From: Paenibacillus maysiensis | GTDB lineage: Bacteria; Bacillota; Bacilli; Paenibacillales; Paenibacillaceae | Assembly: GCF_000520815.1 (NCBI RefSeq) | Contig: NZ_ASRY01000289.1 | Coordinates: 1-64,000 of the forward strand | Direction of reading: 5' to 3' | DNA length: 64,000 nt | Part shown: in pieces, positions 55,624-64,000 of the stretch | How positions within the stretch are numbered: the stretch's first letter is position 1 | Layout: each line of letters opens with the position of its first letter | The notes under the pieces: generated by a model | What the model saw: only the letters and a program-made list of their open reading frames with translations | The model's database searches: none | Told to the model about the DNA's origin: nothing | Program-made: the position numbers and the translations under genes

Positions 55624-56232
55624 TTATCCATTCTTCAGCAGTCTGGCCCCTGAAAAGGCTGCGCCGTGACGCAGTTTCCGCTTTTCCAGCCGTTTGTGCA
55701 GCGAACGGTTGTACAGAAATTGAATGACAAAATACGAAATAATCCCTAGCACCACGCCAAAAATCGACATGCCGATCAAAATATGCAATCCTCCATGCAG
55801 CAGGTCTCTGAATACAGACCAGTTGCCATGAAACAGCTCCATAAAGGAATGCTCGTGAAGCCGACCTCCCCGGACATGGACCGGGTAATGGGACGGATAA
55901 ACCCAAGCTCCCAGTTGCTTGGCGAATGGCATCAGTACAATCGGCAAAAAGGTCAGCTTACCTACAACGTTGCCCACAATTGCCGCAGGCAGCGAACCGC
56001 CGGACAACCGGACAACCGGGTAAAACACGAGATATACTAGTGAAGCCGTGGAGATCACAATCATCTCCAGCGCAAAGCCAATGGCGAAGCCCAAAGAGAT
56101 CTTTTTTACGCCACCAGGGGCACGCAACAGCTTGATGAAATTCAGGCGAATCGCACGCCATATATTATGAAACATATTATATTTCTTCTTCGATTTATGA
56201 GGTTTGAGCCTGTTCGGATTGAGCTTTATCAA
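55624..56232 (-). CDS. DUF2062-domain membrane protein
   Basis: This protein of about 202 aa has three or four membrane helices (GFAIGFALEMIVISTASLVY; AAIVGNVVGKLTFLPIVLMP; GGLHILIGMSIFGVVLGIIS) and a basic tail. It matches the DUF2062 family of small inner-membrane proteins of unknown function. The TTG start at 56232 follows GGAGTCCTCC; the longer frame to 56292 has no ribosome site. Confidence 0.75.
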   Translation of the reverse strand: MIKLNPNRLKPHKSKKKYNMFHNIWRAIRLNFIKLLRAPGGVKKISLGFAIGFALEMIVISTASLVYLVFYPVVRLSGGSLPAAIVGNVVGKLTFLPIVLMPFAKQLGAWVYPSHYPVHVRGGRLHEHSFMELFHGNWSVFRDLLHGGLHILIGMSIFGVVLGIISYFVIQFLYNRSLHKRLEKRKLRHGAAFSGARLLKNG

Positions 56233-56367
56233 TAGGAGGACTCCTTCAACAGTACAATTCAAGTTCAGGAATGAGTATATACAGCTCCCCATCCTTACTT
56301 ATGTCTATACTGTCATTATAACCCTCAGCGTTCGAAAAGCAATGCCATTCCGCCTGTTTCGCCGGTT

Positions 56368-58821
56368 TTAGGACAAGATTCGCTTGTTGACTTCGTTTTG
56401 GAGAGGTACAATGTCCCAAATATCCGCCGCGTACTGCTGAATTGTGCAATCGCTGGAAAATTTGCCGGCGTGCGCCATGTTTACAATGGCACGCCACGTC
56501 CACTCGGACGGATTCCGGTACACCTGCTCGATCTGCACTTGAGTATCTACATATGCGGCAAAGTCCTTGAGCACAAAGTATTCATCATTATGATCAATCA
56601 GGGATTGATAAATAGCCTCAAACTCCCGTTCATGCCGCGTAAAAGGAGCGTCGTTCACCAGTTGATCCAGCACTTCACGCAATCTTTCGTCACTGTTGGC
56701 TGTTTTGCGTGCTGAATATTGTCCGTCCCGGTAATACGCCTCGATTTGATCCACCTTCAGTCCGAAAATGAACATATTGGCGTCGCCCACCATTTCATGC
56801 ATTTCTACATTGGCTCCATCCAGCGTGCCCAGGGTGAGTGCACCATTCATCATAAATTTCATGTTCCCGGTGCCTGAGGCTTCCTTACCTGCTGTGGAAA
56901 TCTGCTCGCTGACATCCGCCGCAGGAATAATCAGCTCGGCCAGTGAAACCGAATAATTTTCCAGAAAAACGACTTTCAGCTTGTCCCTGATATCCACATC
57001 CCGATTGATCGTGTCCGCCACGTTGTTAATGAGCTTAATCGTCTGCTTGGCAAGATAATAGCCGGGAGCAGCTTTAGCCCCAAAAATAAACGTACGCGGT
57101 ACCACATCCAGAGAAGGATTATGCTTGAGCTGGTTGTAAACATGCATCACATGTAAAATATTAAGCAGTTGTCGCTTGTATCCATGCAATCGTTTGACCT
57201 GTACATCAAAAATCGAGGACGTATCCAGTCGCACGCCCTGTTTAGCAAAAACATGCTCAGCGAGCCTGACTTTATTACTTCGCTTAATCGCCTGTATCCG
57301 CTCCTTGAACGACTCGTCCCCGCTGTAACGAAGCAGATCGATCAGCTCGCGTGGACGGGTTCTCCAGCGTGTGCCTATCGTTTCATCATACAAGCTTGCC
57401 AGCTCGGGATTCGCGTGCATGAGCCAGCGGCGATGGGCAATTCCGTTCGTTTTATTGTTAAAACGGCCGGGGTACAGCTCGTGAAACGGCTTCATTTCCC
57501 GCTCCTTCAAAATTTGCGTATGCAGCGCAGCCACCCCGTTGACGCTGTAGCTGCCGACAATTGCCAGATGGGCCATGCGAATTTGCTCACCGTGAATAAT
57601 TGCCATTTCACCAATTTTGATGTCCTGTCCCGGATAACGCTCCAGCAGCATTGCACAATAACGCTTGTTTATCTCCTCAATGATAAGAGAAACACGCGGA
57701 AGCAGCTCCCGCACCATATTGACAGGCCATTGCTCCAGCGCCTCGCTCAATATCGTATGATTCGTATATGAAACCGTCCGCGTTGTAATATTCCACGCTT
57801 CATCCCAGCCCAAGCCCTTCACGTCCATTAAAATACGCATAAGCTCCGGTATAACGAGCGTCGGATGTGTATCGTTAATATGCAGCGCTATTTTGTCAGG
57901 CAACTGGCTGTAGGGCAACCGCAGCTTCTCAAACGTCCGCAAAATACTTTGCAAGCCGGACGAGCAGAGGAAATACTGCTGCTTCAAGCGAAGCAGCTTG
58001 CCCTCATAATTCGAATCGTCCGGGTACAGAAACGCCGAAATGGATTCTACCGAGCGATTGTAGTCAAGAAAGCGGTAGTAACCGCCTTCGCCATGAATCG
58101 GCCCTCGGACAGGATCAAGCGCCGACTCCGCACTCCAGATCCGCAGCGTATTCACCTGCGCATGTCCGTAGCCCACAAGTGGAATATCGTACGGAACAGC
58201 CCAGACCGTTTCGGCATCCTGCGTCTCGAATACAAGACGACCGTCCTCCTCCCGAGTTTCCACACGTCCCCAGAACTGAACCTCGACCTTCTTGTCGGGG
58301 CGGCGCTCCTCCCAGACGTTCCCTTTTTGCAGCCAGTAATCCGGCAGCTCCACCTGGTTTCCGTCCACAATACGCTGCTCGAACAGACCGTACTTGTAAC
58401 GGATGCCGCAGCCATGTCCTGCATAGCCAAGGGATGCCAGCGAATCCATGAAGCAAGCCGCCAGACGGCCGAGACCGCCATTGCCCAGCCCCGCATCTGC
58501 CTCCTGTTCTTCAATCTCTTCCAGATCCCAGCCCAGCTCTCCCAGTGCCTGCCGGACCATATCCAGCACGCCCAAATTCAGCAAATTGCTGCCCAGCAGA
58601 CGACCTATCAAAAATTCCAGTGAAAAGTAATAGACCTGCTTCTCTTGTCCTTCTTTATAGGCTTGGTTCGTTTCCGCCCAATTTTTGCCGACTTGTTCGC
58701 GGATCATGCCGCCCAAAACCTTATATATGTCTTCCGCCTGAGCTTCCTGCATCGGCTTGCCCAGCCTTCCGACCAGTTGCTCTCGAAAAGCCTGCTTAAA
58801 TGCTTCCTTATTGCTGAACAA
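56368..58821 (-). CDS. glgP: Glycogen/maltodextrin phosphorylase
   Basis: This 817 aa PLP enzyme releases glucose-1-phosphate from glycogen. Key segments are NGGLGRLAACFMDSLASL, VQVKRLHGYKRQLLNILHVM and SGTGNMKFMMNGALTLGT, the last carrying the PLP-binding Lys near residue 655. It is the last of glgC-glgD-glgP, 46 nt after glgD. Length and motifs are normal. Confidence 0.95.
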   Translation of the reverse strand: MFSNKEAFKQAFREQLVGRLGKPMQEAQAEDIYKVLGGMIREQVGKNWAETNQAYKEGQEKQVYYFSLEFLIGRLLGSNLLNLGVLDMVRQALGELGWDLEEIEEQEADAGLGNGGLGRLAACFMDSLASLGYAGHGCGIRYKYGLFEQRIVDGNQVELPDYWLQKGNVWEERRPDKKVEVQFWGRVETREEDGRLVFETQDAETVWAVPYDIPLVGYGHAQVNTLRIWSAESALDPVRGPIHGEGGYYRFLDYNRSVESISAFLYPDDSNYEGKLLRLKQQYFLCSSGLQSILRTFEKLRLPYSQLPDKIALHINDTHPTLVIPELMRILMDVKGLGWDEAWNITTRTVSYTNHTILSEALEQWPVNMVRELLPRVSLIIEEINKRYCAMLLERYPGQDIKIGEMAIIHGEQIRMAHLAIVGSYSVNGVAALHTQILKEREMKPFHELYPGRFNNKTNGIAHRRWLMHANPELASLYDETIGTRWRTRPRELIDLLRYSGDESFKERIQAIKRSNKVRLAEHVFAKQGVRLDTSSIFDVQVKRLHGYKRQLLNILHVMHVYNQLKHNPSLDVVPRTFIFGAKAAPGYYLAKQTIKLINNVADTINRDVDIRDKLKVVFLENYSVSLAELIIPAADVSEQISTAGKEASGTGNMKFMMNGALTLGTLDGANVEMHEMVGDANMFIFGLKVDQIEAYYRDGQYSARKTANSDERLREVLDQLVNDAPFTRHEREFEAIYQSLIDHNDEYFVLKDFAAYVDTQVQIEQVYRNPSEWTWRAIVNMAHAGKFSSDCTIQQYAADIWDIVPLQNEVNKRILS

Positions 58822-58867
58822 AGGTGTGACCTCCTGTTATTTCCGTTTTAAATGCTCAATTATATTT

Positions 58868-59980
58868 TTAAATCACGCTATTTTTGGCAATGACATAGGG
58901 TACTCTGGCGTCTCCAATCAGGGTACGATCCGGTGAAAGCTGCACATCCTTATCCAAAATCACATTCTCCACCACTGCGCCTTTACGGATCACACATTTC
59001 TGCATAATGATCGAGTTGCTTACCCGTGCGCCCTCCTCCACCCGTACCCCGCGAAAAAGGATGCTGTTCTCCACCTTCCCCCCAATCGTGCAGCCGTTGG
59101 CGATAAGCGAATGATCCACCTCGGCAGTGTCCGTATAACGGGTTGGGGCTTCATATTTGATTTTCGTATGCACCGGCTGATTCTGGAACAGCGCTTGATA
59201 CTGCTGCTGATCCAGCAGCTTCATGCTGTTTTTATAGTAACTCTCAATGGAATTAATCACGGCATGATAGCCTTCATAGGGATATGCATAAATGCGCAGC
59301 CCACTAGGATTTTTCTGAATGGCATCCCGGAAAAAATGGTTATCCTGATGAGCAATGCAATGCTTCACCTGATCAAGATACAGGCTTTTGTCCATGACGA
59401 AAATTTCAAGATAAATATTATGATGATCCTGCTCCTGGTGAATGCCCGTCACCCGTCCGTCCTCATCAATCTCCAGTCGAACACAAGGAGCGTGCTCAGA
59501 TTCGAGCTGATCTATTGCTTTGTACACAAGGGTGACGTCCGCGTTCTTCTCCCGATGGTAACGGTATACATCCTCAATATCAACCTTGTTGACATGCTGG
59601 GTTCCGGCGTGAACAATGGTCTGACCCGATGAACGATGAAAAAAGTCCAGATTGTTGTGTACATGCTGCAAATCTCCAAGTGATGCATCCGTCGGATCAT
59701 TCCAGTCCGGTGGTAAAATGAACAATCCGCCCCGTCTGCGGTCCAGATCCCAAGGCCGTCCTTCACCCAGATGATCCAAAAGCGAACGGTATTTGCGACG
59801 GATAAACAGTGCAATATCATGCACCCCTGCATGCATCATGTTAGATAAGGTAAAATCAATGAGCCGATATCGACTGGCAAAGGGTACTGCGGCCCCGCAC
59901 CGGAAATAGGTCAACTCCTTCAACTGATCCAGTTCGTGATCCAGGTTGATGACTCCAATGAGTCGGCTCATAGCGGACAC
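58868..59980 (-). CDS. glgD: GlgD, non-catalytic subunit of ADP-glucose pyrophosphorylase
   Basis: This 370 aa paralogue of GlgC carries SRLIGVINLDHELDQLKELT in place of the catalytic GGxGxRL loop, so it lacks the phosphate-binding residues. GAAVPFASRYRLIDFTLSNM and the C-terminal beta-helix (HSLIANGCTIGGKVENSILF) match GlgD. In Bacillus it pairs with GlgC to raise activity. It begins 14 nt after glgC. Confidence 0.93.
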   Translation of the reverse strand: MSAMSRLIGVINLDHELDQLKELTYFRCGAAVPFASRYRLIDFTLSNMMHAGVHDIALFIRRKYRSLLDHLGEGRPWDLDRRRGGLFILPPDWNDPTDASLGDLQHVHNNLDFFHRSSGQTIVHAGTQHVNKVDIEDVYRYHREKNADVTLVYKAIDQLESEHAPCVRLEIDEDGRVTGIHQEQDHHNIYLEIFVMDKSLYLDQVKHCIAHQDNHFFRDAIQKNPSGLRIYAYPYEGYHAVINSIESYYKNSMKLLDQQQYQALFQNQPVHTKIKYEAPTRYTDTAEVDHSLIANGCTIGGKVENSILFRGVRVEEGARVSNSIIMQKCVIRKGAVVENVILDKDVQLSPDRTLIGDARVPYVIAKNSVI

Positions 59981-59994
59981 CGTCCTTATCCGGG

Positions 59995-61140
59995 TTATAT
60001 TCGTGCATGAAGCTGGCTTTCCTGATCGAACAAAACAATTTCATCCGAACTGCCCTCAGATCCGATGACCGCGTTGTCTTCAATAATTATGTTTTCGCTC
60101 ACGATGGCCCGGTGAATGCGAACATTGCGACCAATTTTAACGTTTGGCATAATGACAGAATCGGTAATAACACTCCCTTCCCCTACCTCAACTCCGTAAA
60201 ATAGCACGGAATGCCTGACCTCTCCATCCACCACGCAGCCTTCATTCACGATGCTGTTTTTCAGAATCGCCCGTTGGGTTATATACTGGGCCGGTTGATT
60301 GGGGCTACGGGTATAGATGCGCCAGAAAGGGTCGTTCAGGTCCAGAGGCGGGTCTTGAGCCAGCAGATCCATGTTGGACTCCCACAAGCTCTGAATGGTG
60401 CCTACATCCTTCCAGTACCCGGCAAACGGGTACGCATACAGCGACCGCCCATGCTGGAGCAGCAACGGAATGATATCCTTGCCAAAATCATGCGAGGATT
60501 CAGAATCACTCGCGCTCTCCAGCAGATATCGGCGCAGCACCTCCCATTTGAACAAATAAATGCCCATGGAGGCCAGCGTGCTTTTTGGCTGTTCCGGCTT
60601 TTCCTCAAAGTCGTATATTTTCAGATCATCATCGGCGTTCAGAATCCCGAAACGTTTGGCTTCCTGAATTGTGACGTCGATAACGGAAATGGTGCAGTCT
60701 GCTCCCTTTTCCTTGTGATAATCGAGCATACGACTGTAATCCATTTTATAGATGTGATCTCCAGACAAAATGAGTACATGCTCCGGGTCATATTGATCCA
60801 AAAAATGCAGGTTCCGATAGATAGCATCCGCCGTACCCCGATACCAGTTGTTTCCATTCTCCTTTTCGTGGGGAGGCAAAACGAAAACTCCTCCGTCCAG
60901 GCGGTCCAAATCCCAGTCGCTGCCGACACCGATATAGGAATGAAGCACCAGCGGTTCATATTGGGTCAGCACGCCCACGGTATCAATACCGGAATGAGTG
61001 CAATTGCTGAGAGGGAAATCAATGATGCGGTAGGTTCCTCCAAAAAATACAGCCGGTTTGGCAAGTGTACGGGTCAGTCCTTTGAGCCTTTTGCCTTGTC
61101 CGCCAGCGAGCAGCATGGCAACTACTTCCTTCTTTCTCAT
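59995..61140 (-). CDS. glgC: Glucose-1-phosphate adenylyltransferase GlgC
   Basis: This enzyme of about 381 aa makes ADP-glucose for glycogen synthesis. The catalytic loop [20 protein letters not shown] is intact, and the allosteric beta-helix C-terminus ([20 protein letters not shown]) is present. The start at 61140 has GGGAGG upstream. First gene of the operon; glgA and glgB, usual partners, do not lie in the window. Confidence 0.93.
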   Translation of the reverse strand: MRKKEVVAMLLAGGQGKRLKGLTRTLAKPAVFFGGTYRIIDFPLSNCTHSGIDTVGVLTQYEPLVLHSYIGVGSDWDLDRLDGGVFVLPPHEKENGNNWYRGTADAIYRNLHFLDQYDPEHVLILSGDHIYKMDYSRMLDYHKEKGADCTISVIDVTIQEAKRFGILNADDDLKIYDFEEKPEQPKSTLASMGIYLFKWEVLRRYLLESASDSESSHDFGKDIIPLLLQHGRSLYAYPFAGYWKDVGTIQSLWESNMDLLAQDPPLDLNDPFWRIYTRSPNQPAQYITQRAILKNSIVNEGCVVDGEVRHSVLFYGVEVGEGSVITDSVIMPNVKIGRNVRIHRAIVSENIIIEDNAVIGSEGSSDEIVLFDQESQLHARI

Positions 61141-61395
61141 AACAAAGACCTCCCTGTCATGTGCATCTGAAGCAATTGCGGCAGGATACTTGATAATATC
61201 CATTAAACGTGAAAAGACAGTCGTAATCGTTTTAGTCCTGAAGGAACGGGTAAGATGTGATGGAAAGGGTAAATCATAGTTATGCGGAACGAGTGCAAGG
61301 AATCACTAAATCGTAAAATCCCGTTCATCTTTTCACATTTTGGATGCTTTTAAAGCATTTGTGTATGACAACATGATCATAAGGAGGCGTTATTC

Positions 61396-61533
61396 ATGAA
61401 GAATAAAAAATGGGTGGTAGCAGTATTAGGAATGGGTGTTACGTATCTGATGAAAAATAAAGGGGCACGCGATAAGATACTGAATAAGGTACAGACTATT
61501 GTCAACCGTGCAAAAACATCTGCTAAATCGTAA
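61396..61533 (+). CDS. Small 45 aa protein, DUF3918/YrzQ-like
   Basis: A strong AAGGAGG site precedes the ATG. The protein (MKNKKWVVAVLGMGVTYLMK and a basic tail) has a short hydrophobic segment and resembles the DUF3918/YrzQ family of very small Bacillales proteins, from memory. A terminator follows at once. Function unknown. Confidence 0.65.
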   Translation: MKNKKWVVAVLGMGVTYLMKNKGARDKILNKVQTIVNRAKTSAKS

Positions 61534-61553
61534 AATGTTAAAGCAAGAAAAAA

Positions 61554-61602
61554 GCGAGCCTCTCTGAATCATTGTTCAGGGAGGCTCTGCTCTGACTTTT
61601 CT
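61554..61602 (+). terminator. Terminator after the small gene
   Basis: GAGCCTCTCTGA pairs with TCAGGGAGGCTC around an 8-nt loop, with TTTT shortly after. It may also serve the convergent DUF3891 gene. Confidence 0.75.
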
Positions 61603-61649
61603 CTGCATCCACGAACAATATATCTGTTCGAGGCTGTATCAGTAGACGG

Positions 61650-62462
61650 TCAGGCATTCTCCTTGTGTTCTTCTATTTCCATGATATGTTCAATGGTAAA
61701 GGTTCGATGCTTCCATTCGGAGGAACGATAGGCCTCTAGGAGACCAAAGGTACGAATTTTCTCTTTGTCCACCTTCTTAAAGGTATGAGTAATCCCTACC
61801 TTGCCCTTGAAAGGAAAAAAGGAAAGACCTACAGTCTGATCCGATAACCACTCTGCCCAAACTCGCCCGCTTTCATGACGAACAGCCGGGAAGCTCAAAC
61901 CTTCAGCAAACCATTCATAATCTGCTGTAGGCGTACCCGGCTCTCGACTGCACAGAAACAGACTCAATTCGTCGCAAAACAACATTCTCCGTACATCCGT
62001 CCGCACTTGATGTTCGAAAGTTACGCCACATGCCAGCTCCTGTTTGAGCCTCTGCCGACGCCGTTCCTCTGCCTCCTGATAAACATTCGTAATCTGCTTG
62101 TCCTGAGCGTTTTGATGCTCGGTCCGTCCGACTAGCTCCTTGTACATCAAGCTGCACAGCAACGCCGCATACGTATTTCCTTGCTCGACTTCATCAATCC
62201 CAAGATGATAGAAAACAAAACGTGGACTGAGCGGAAAATCAATAAACGTATAAGGTGCAGACACATGATCATTCCAGAAAGGAGCAGCGTCTAACTGTAT
62301 CCAACCCCGATCATGCTCCCTTGCTGCATATACAAAATCCTGCTTATGACGTCTATTCTTGAAGGCGCTCTCTTCCCATTGTGAAGCCAACTCACCTGAA
62401 ATATGGGCATGGTCATGCTGCGTCGTCATGATATAAGCTTGGTCCGTTTCATAAATAACCAT
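61650..62462 (-). CDS. DUF3891-family protein
   Basis: This protein of about 270 aa (MVIYETDQAYIMTTQHDHAH, REHDRGWIQLDAAPFW, FPLSPRFVFYHLGIDEVEQG) matches DUF3891; the His/Asp content (QHDHAH, REHDRGW) resembles an HD-type metal site. The start at 62462 has GGAAGGGGAG upstream. Function unknown. Confidence 0.8.
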   Translation of the reverse strand: MVIYETDQAYIMTTQHDHAHISGELASQWEESAFKNRRHKQDFVYAAREHDRGWIQLDAAPFWNDHVSAPYTFIDFPLSPRFVFYHLGIDEVEQGNTYAALLCSLMYKELVGRTEHQNAQDKQITNVYQEAEERRRQRLKQELACGVTFEHQVRTDVRRMLFCDELSLFLCSREPGTPTADYEWFAEGLSFPAVRHESGRVWAEWLSDQTVGLSFFPFKGKVGITHTFKKVDKEKIRTFGLLEAYRSSEWKHRTFTIEHIMEIEEHKENA

Positions 62463-62593
62463 ATGCTCTCCCCTTCCGTTCGGCGATTCGTGTGATTGTG
62501 TACAAACTCTCTGATCGAAGGCCATGGTTATGCTTACGTTTATTATATCAGGATAAGGGTAAAAAGGCAGTGAAGTTTTCTGCCTCCTTATGT

Positions 62594-62785
62594 CTAATTA
62601 CCCCTTTGATTCTTCACTCGAAACTGCTGCGGGGTCATCCCCTCCAGCTCACGAAACACCTTGTTAAAATGCTTTGCATTGTCAAAGCCCACGTTAGCAG
62701 CAATTTCATAAATCTTGCCTCCTAGACACCCCAGTAGCTTTTTGGCTTCTGCAATGCCAGCCTTTTTACATATACCGATTTTTTT
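62594..62785 (-). pseudogene. AraC-family C-terminal DNA-binding fragment
   Basis: Minus-strand translation gives ICKKAGIAEAKKLLG, then KIYEIAANVGFDNAKHFNKV and FRELEGMTPQQFRVKNQ and a stop: the second helix-turn-helix of AraC/YesN regulators. The first helix-turn-helix and all upstream domains are absent, and no start exists, so it is a decayed remnant. Confidence 0.75.
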
Positions 62786-62955
62786 GATTTTGGTGTCTAA
62801 AGTTCAGGTAGCAGCGTTCCGAGTCGCAGAATATTTTTGGCCTGTTGCGAATTTTTACAATCTATTGATTTACGAAGAAGACTATCCAATGGTACGATAA
62901 GCCTATATATTATTCCAATCATTACCTATACATCTAGATCAGGAGGATTAAAAAA

Positions 62956-63846
62956 GTGGAAGAATTGGTTCGTTCGATTCAAAAACAGATACGGATTAAA
63001 AAGGTAGCCTGCTGGGCGGGGATCATTTTGTTTGGCCTGTGTACTTTAGTCGGCGTTGCGGCTCAAGAATGGCTTTTGACGATTCTTTCCCTGGGGATAA
63101 CGGTTTTATCCGCTTATGCTTTAAGGCTGTTGCGCGGTATGACCCGGTTTACTTCGGAATATCAGCCAGGAAAGGGCCATTGGTACTATCGCCTTACGGT
63201 TCAACAAAAGCTGCGTTATCTCACCTGGGCACAATGGGTTGTAGGCATCTCTATCGCCCTGATGTTCTTCGTGTTTCATGCCCGACTGACTTCTTTTGTC
63301 ATAACTATTTTGTGTATCCTCACTATTCAATTTAGTATCAAGAAACGGATTAAAAATCATCAGGAGCCTGATGCTGCCGAGTTAGTTGAGTTTGTGCGTT
63401 TGGGGATCATCTCTCCCGATGAGCAGGCTATTGGAGTGTATAAAGATTTTGTGCATCTTACCCATACGTTTCGGGGGAACCAAATTATTATCGTGACGGA
63501 TAAACGCCTGATTTCCGTGTTTATAGAGGAACAGGGTCGTGCGTTGAAAACGGAAATGCTGCTTTCGGGCATAAACAAGGTACGAGCGATCGGCACTGGT
63601 TTCCAGGGTCGTGGATTGCTTTTGTCAGTGAGCAACCGTGACCATAACGAGCTTCACGTTCATATGGTCGGACAAAGTATTTTCTTTTCACCAGAGCAGT
63701 TCGTGAGCTCTTTACTACAAGCATTGGATGGGGCCTTAAAGAGCAGTCCATACCAAATGGAAGAAACATTCCCGGCCTACCAGCAGTTGAAAATTTCATT
63801 GCATCCATCAGATCAGGGTGTTCTGCATAAGCCTACTACGGCTTAG
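62956..63846 (+). CDS. Hypothetical membrane protein, 296 aa
   Basis: A GTG start follows AGGAGGATT. The N-terminal 140 residues hold four helices in two pairs (VACWAGIILFGLCTLVGVAA; LLTILSLGITVLSAYALRLL; WVVGISIALMFFVF; SFVITILCILTIQFSI). The C-terminal half is soluble and reads as a PH-like beta domain (HTFRGNQIIIVTDKRLISVF; INKVRAIGTGFQGRGLLLSV). No family named. Stands alone. Confidence 0.65.
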   Translation: MEELVRSIQKQIRIKKVACWAGIILFGLCTLVGVAAQEWLLTILSLGITVLSAYALRLLRGMTRFTSEYQPGKGHWYYRLTVQQKLRYLTWAQWVVGISIALMFFVFHARLTSFVITILCILTIQFSIKKRIKNHQEPDAAELVEFVRLGIISPDEQAIGVYKDFVHLTHTFRGNQIIIVTDKRLISVFIEEQGRALKTEMLLSGINKVRAIGTGFQGRGLLLSVSNRDHNELHVHMVGQSIFFSPEQFVSSLLQALDGALKSSPYQMEETFPAYQQLKISLHPSDQGVLHKPTTA

Positions 63847-63859
63847 TATTCATGAAACA

Positions 63860-63907
63860 CCAAATAGCAAGCAAGCCCGGTTCCTAATGAGCTTGCTTGC
63901 TATTTGG
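63860..63907. repeat. Perfect 17-bp hairpin
   Basis: CCAAATAGCAAGCAAGC (63860-63876) pairs without mismatch with 63891-63907 across a 14-nt loop. It lies between two convergent frames, so a bidirectional terminator is likely, although no T tract follows on either side. Confidence 0.7.
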
Positions 63908-63929
63908 CATGATTTAGCATACTTTTACA

Positions 63930-64000
63930 TCATTTATCTAGTTGTCGGAGAGCTTCTTTTCTACTTACTTCTGTCCAATTAATGATTTGCTCCATGATAA
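63930..64000 (-). CDS. Partial C-terminus of a minus-strand gene
   Basis: The open frame reads IMEQIINWTEVSRKEALRQL, then DK and a TGA, entering from beyond the window end. The protein-like composition and the hairpin at 63860-63907 support a real gene end; family cannot be told. Confidence 0.4.
   Translation of the reverse strand, partial: IMEQIINWTEVSRKEALRQLDK

Noticed and set aside
55386-55631. 82-codon N-terminal extension of YhgE
   Set aside because: It contains the terminator of the upstream DUF2062 gene, and a well-placed GGAG precedes the TTG at 55385.
60211-61170. Plus-strand 319-codon open frame opposite glgC
   Set aside because: It is antisense to an unmistakable glgC with no start context.

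Overview
The window looks like a chromosomal segment of a low-to-mid GC Gram-positive of the Bacillales, most probably Paenibacillus (P. polymyxa/peoriae group). The evidence is strong AGGAGG-type ribosome binding sites with frequent GTG and TTG starts, Zur boxes of the Bacillus type, the zinc-free ribosomal protein paralogues, a glgC-glgD pair, YhgE/Pip, DUF421 and DUF3891 proteins, and secreted polysaccharide and protein hydrolases. The species is inference. No rRNA, tRNA, CRISPR array or intact insertion sequence was seen.

Region 1 (1-9500) is a zinc-starvation island: znuC-znuB-znuA (importer), a His-rich G3E GTPase, a divergent permease / TIGR03943-like / second G3E GTPase operon, and an operon with zinc-free L33, a 155 aa unknown protein and zinc-free L31. 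Zur-like palindromes lie in front of each operon. The same signal recurs before zinc-free S14 (about 43.08 kb) and before a third G3E GTPase (about 50.0 kb). The Zur repressor gene is not in the window. A decayed siderophore-type binding-protein gene lies between znuC and the first GTPase.

Region 2 (9550-11520) is a MarR regulator with an MFS exporter and a palindromic operator. Region 3 (11.7-27.0 kb) is the most unusual part. It is a seven-gene minus-strand operon encoding a secreted/anchored vWA protein, a tubulin/FtsZ-superfamily protein, a 788 aa unknown, a membrane vWA protein, a small beta-rich protein, a zinc-ribbon TRAFAC-type GTPase and a GAP1-like membrane protein. A divergent pair (a 50 aa membrane peptide and a zinc-ribbon membrane protein) faces it. 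The pieces have computational family names but I know of no established function for the whole.

Region 4 (27-41.4 kb) holds a large alpha/beta-hydrolase, the mccAB reverse transsulfuration pair, a DinG-type helicase, an RDD membrane protein and a three-gene uronate-polysaccharide degradation cluster (GH88, an unassigned toroid-like protein, heparinase II/III). Region 5 (41.4-52.3 kb) has a CDF metal exporter, rpsN2, MazG, a secreted metalloprotease, an amidohydrolase remnant, a DUF421 protein, a LysR/monooxygenase divergent pair, the third G3E GTPase, a DMT exporter and an aldo/keto reductase. Region 6 (52.3-64 kb) has YhgE, a DUF2062 protein, glgC-glgD-glgP, small and hypothetical genes, and an AraC remnant.

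Two copies of a structured dispersed repeat (about 35.25-35.39 kb and 52.53-52.67 kb) share conserved arms, but their central stems differ in sequence while remaining perfectly paired.
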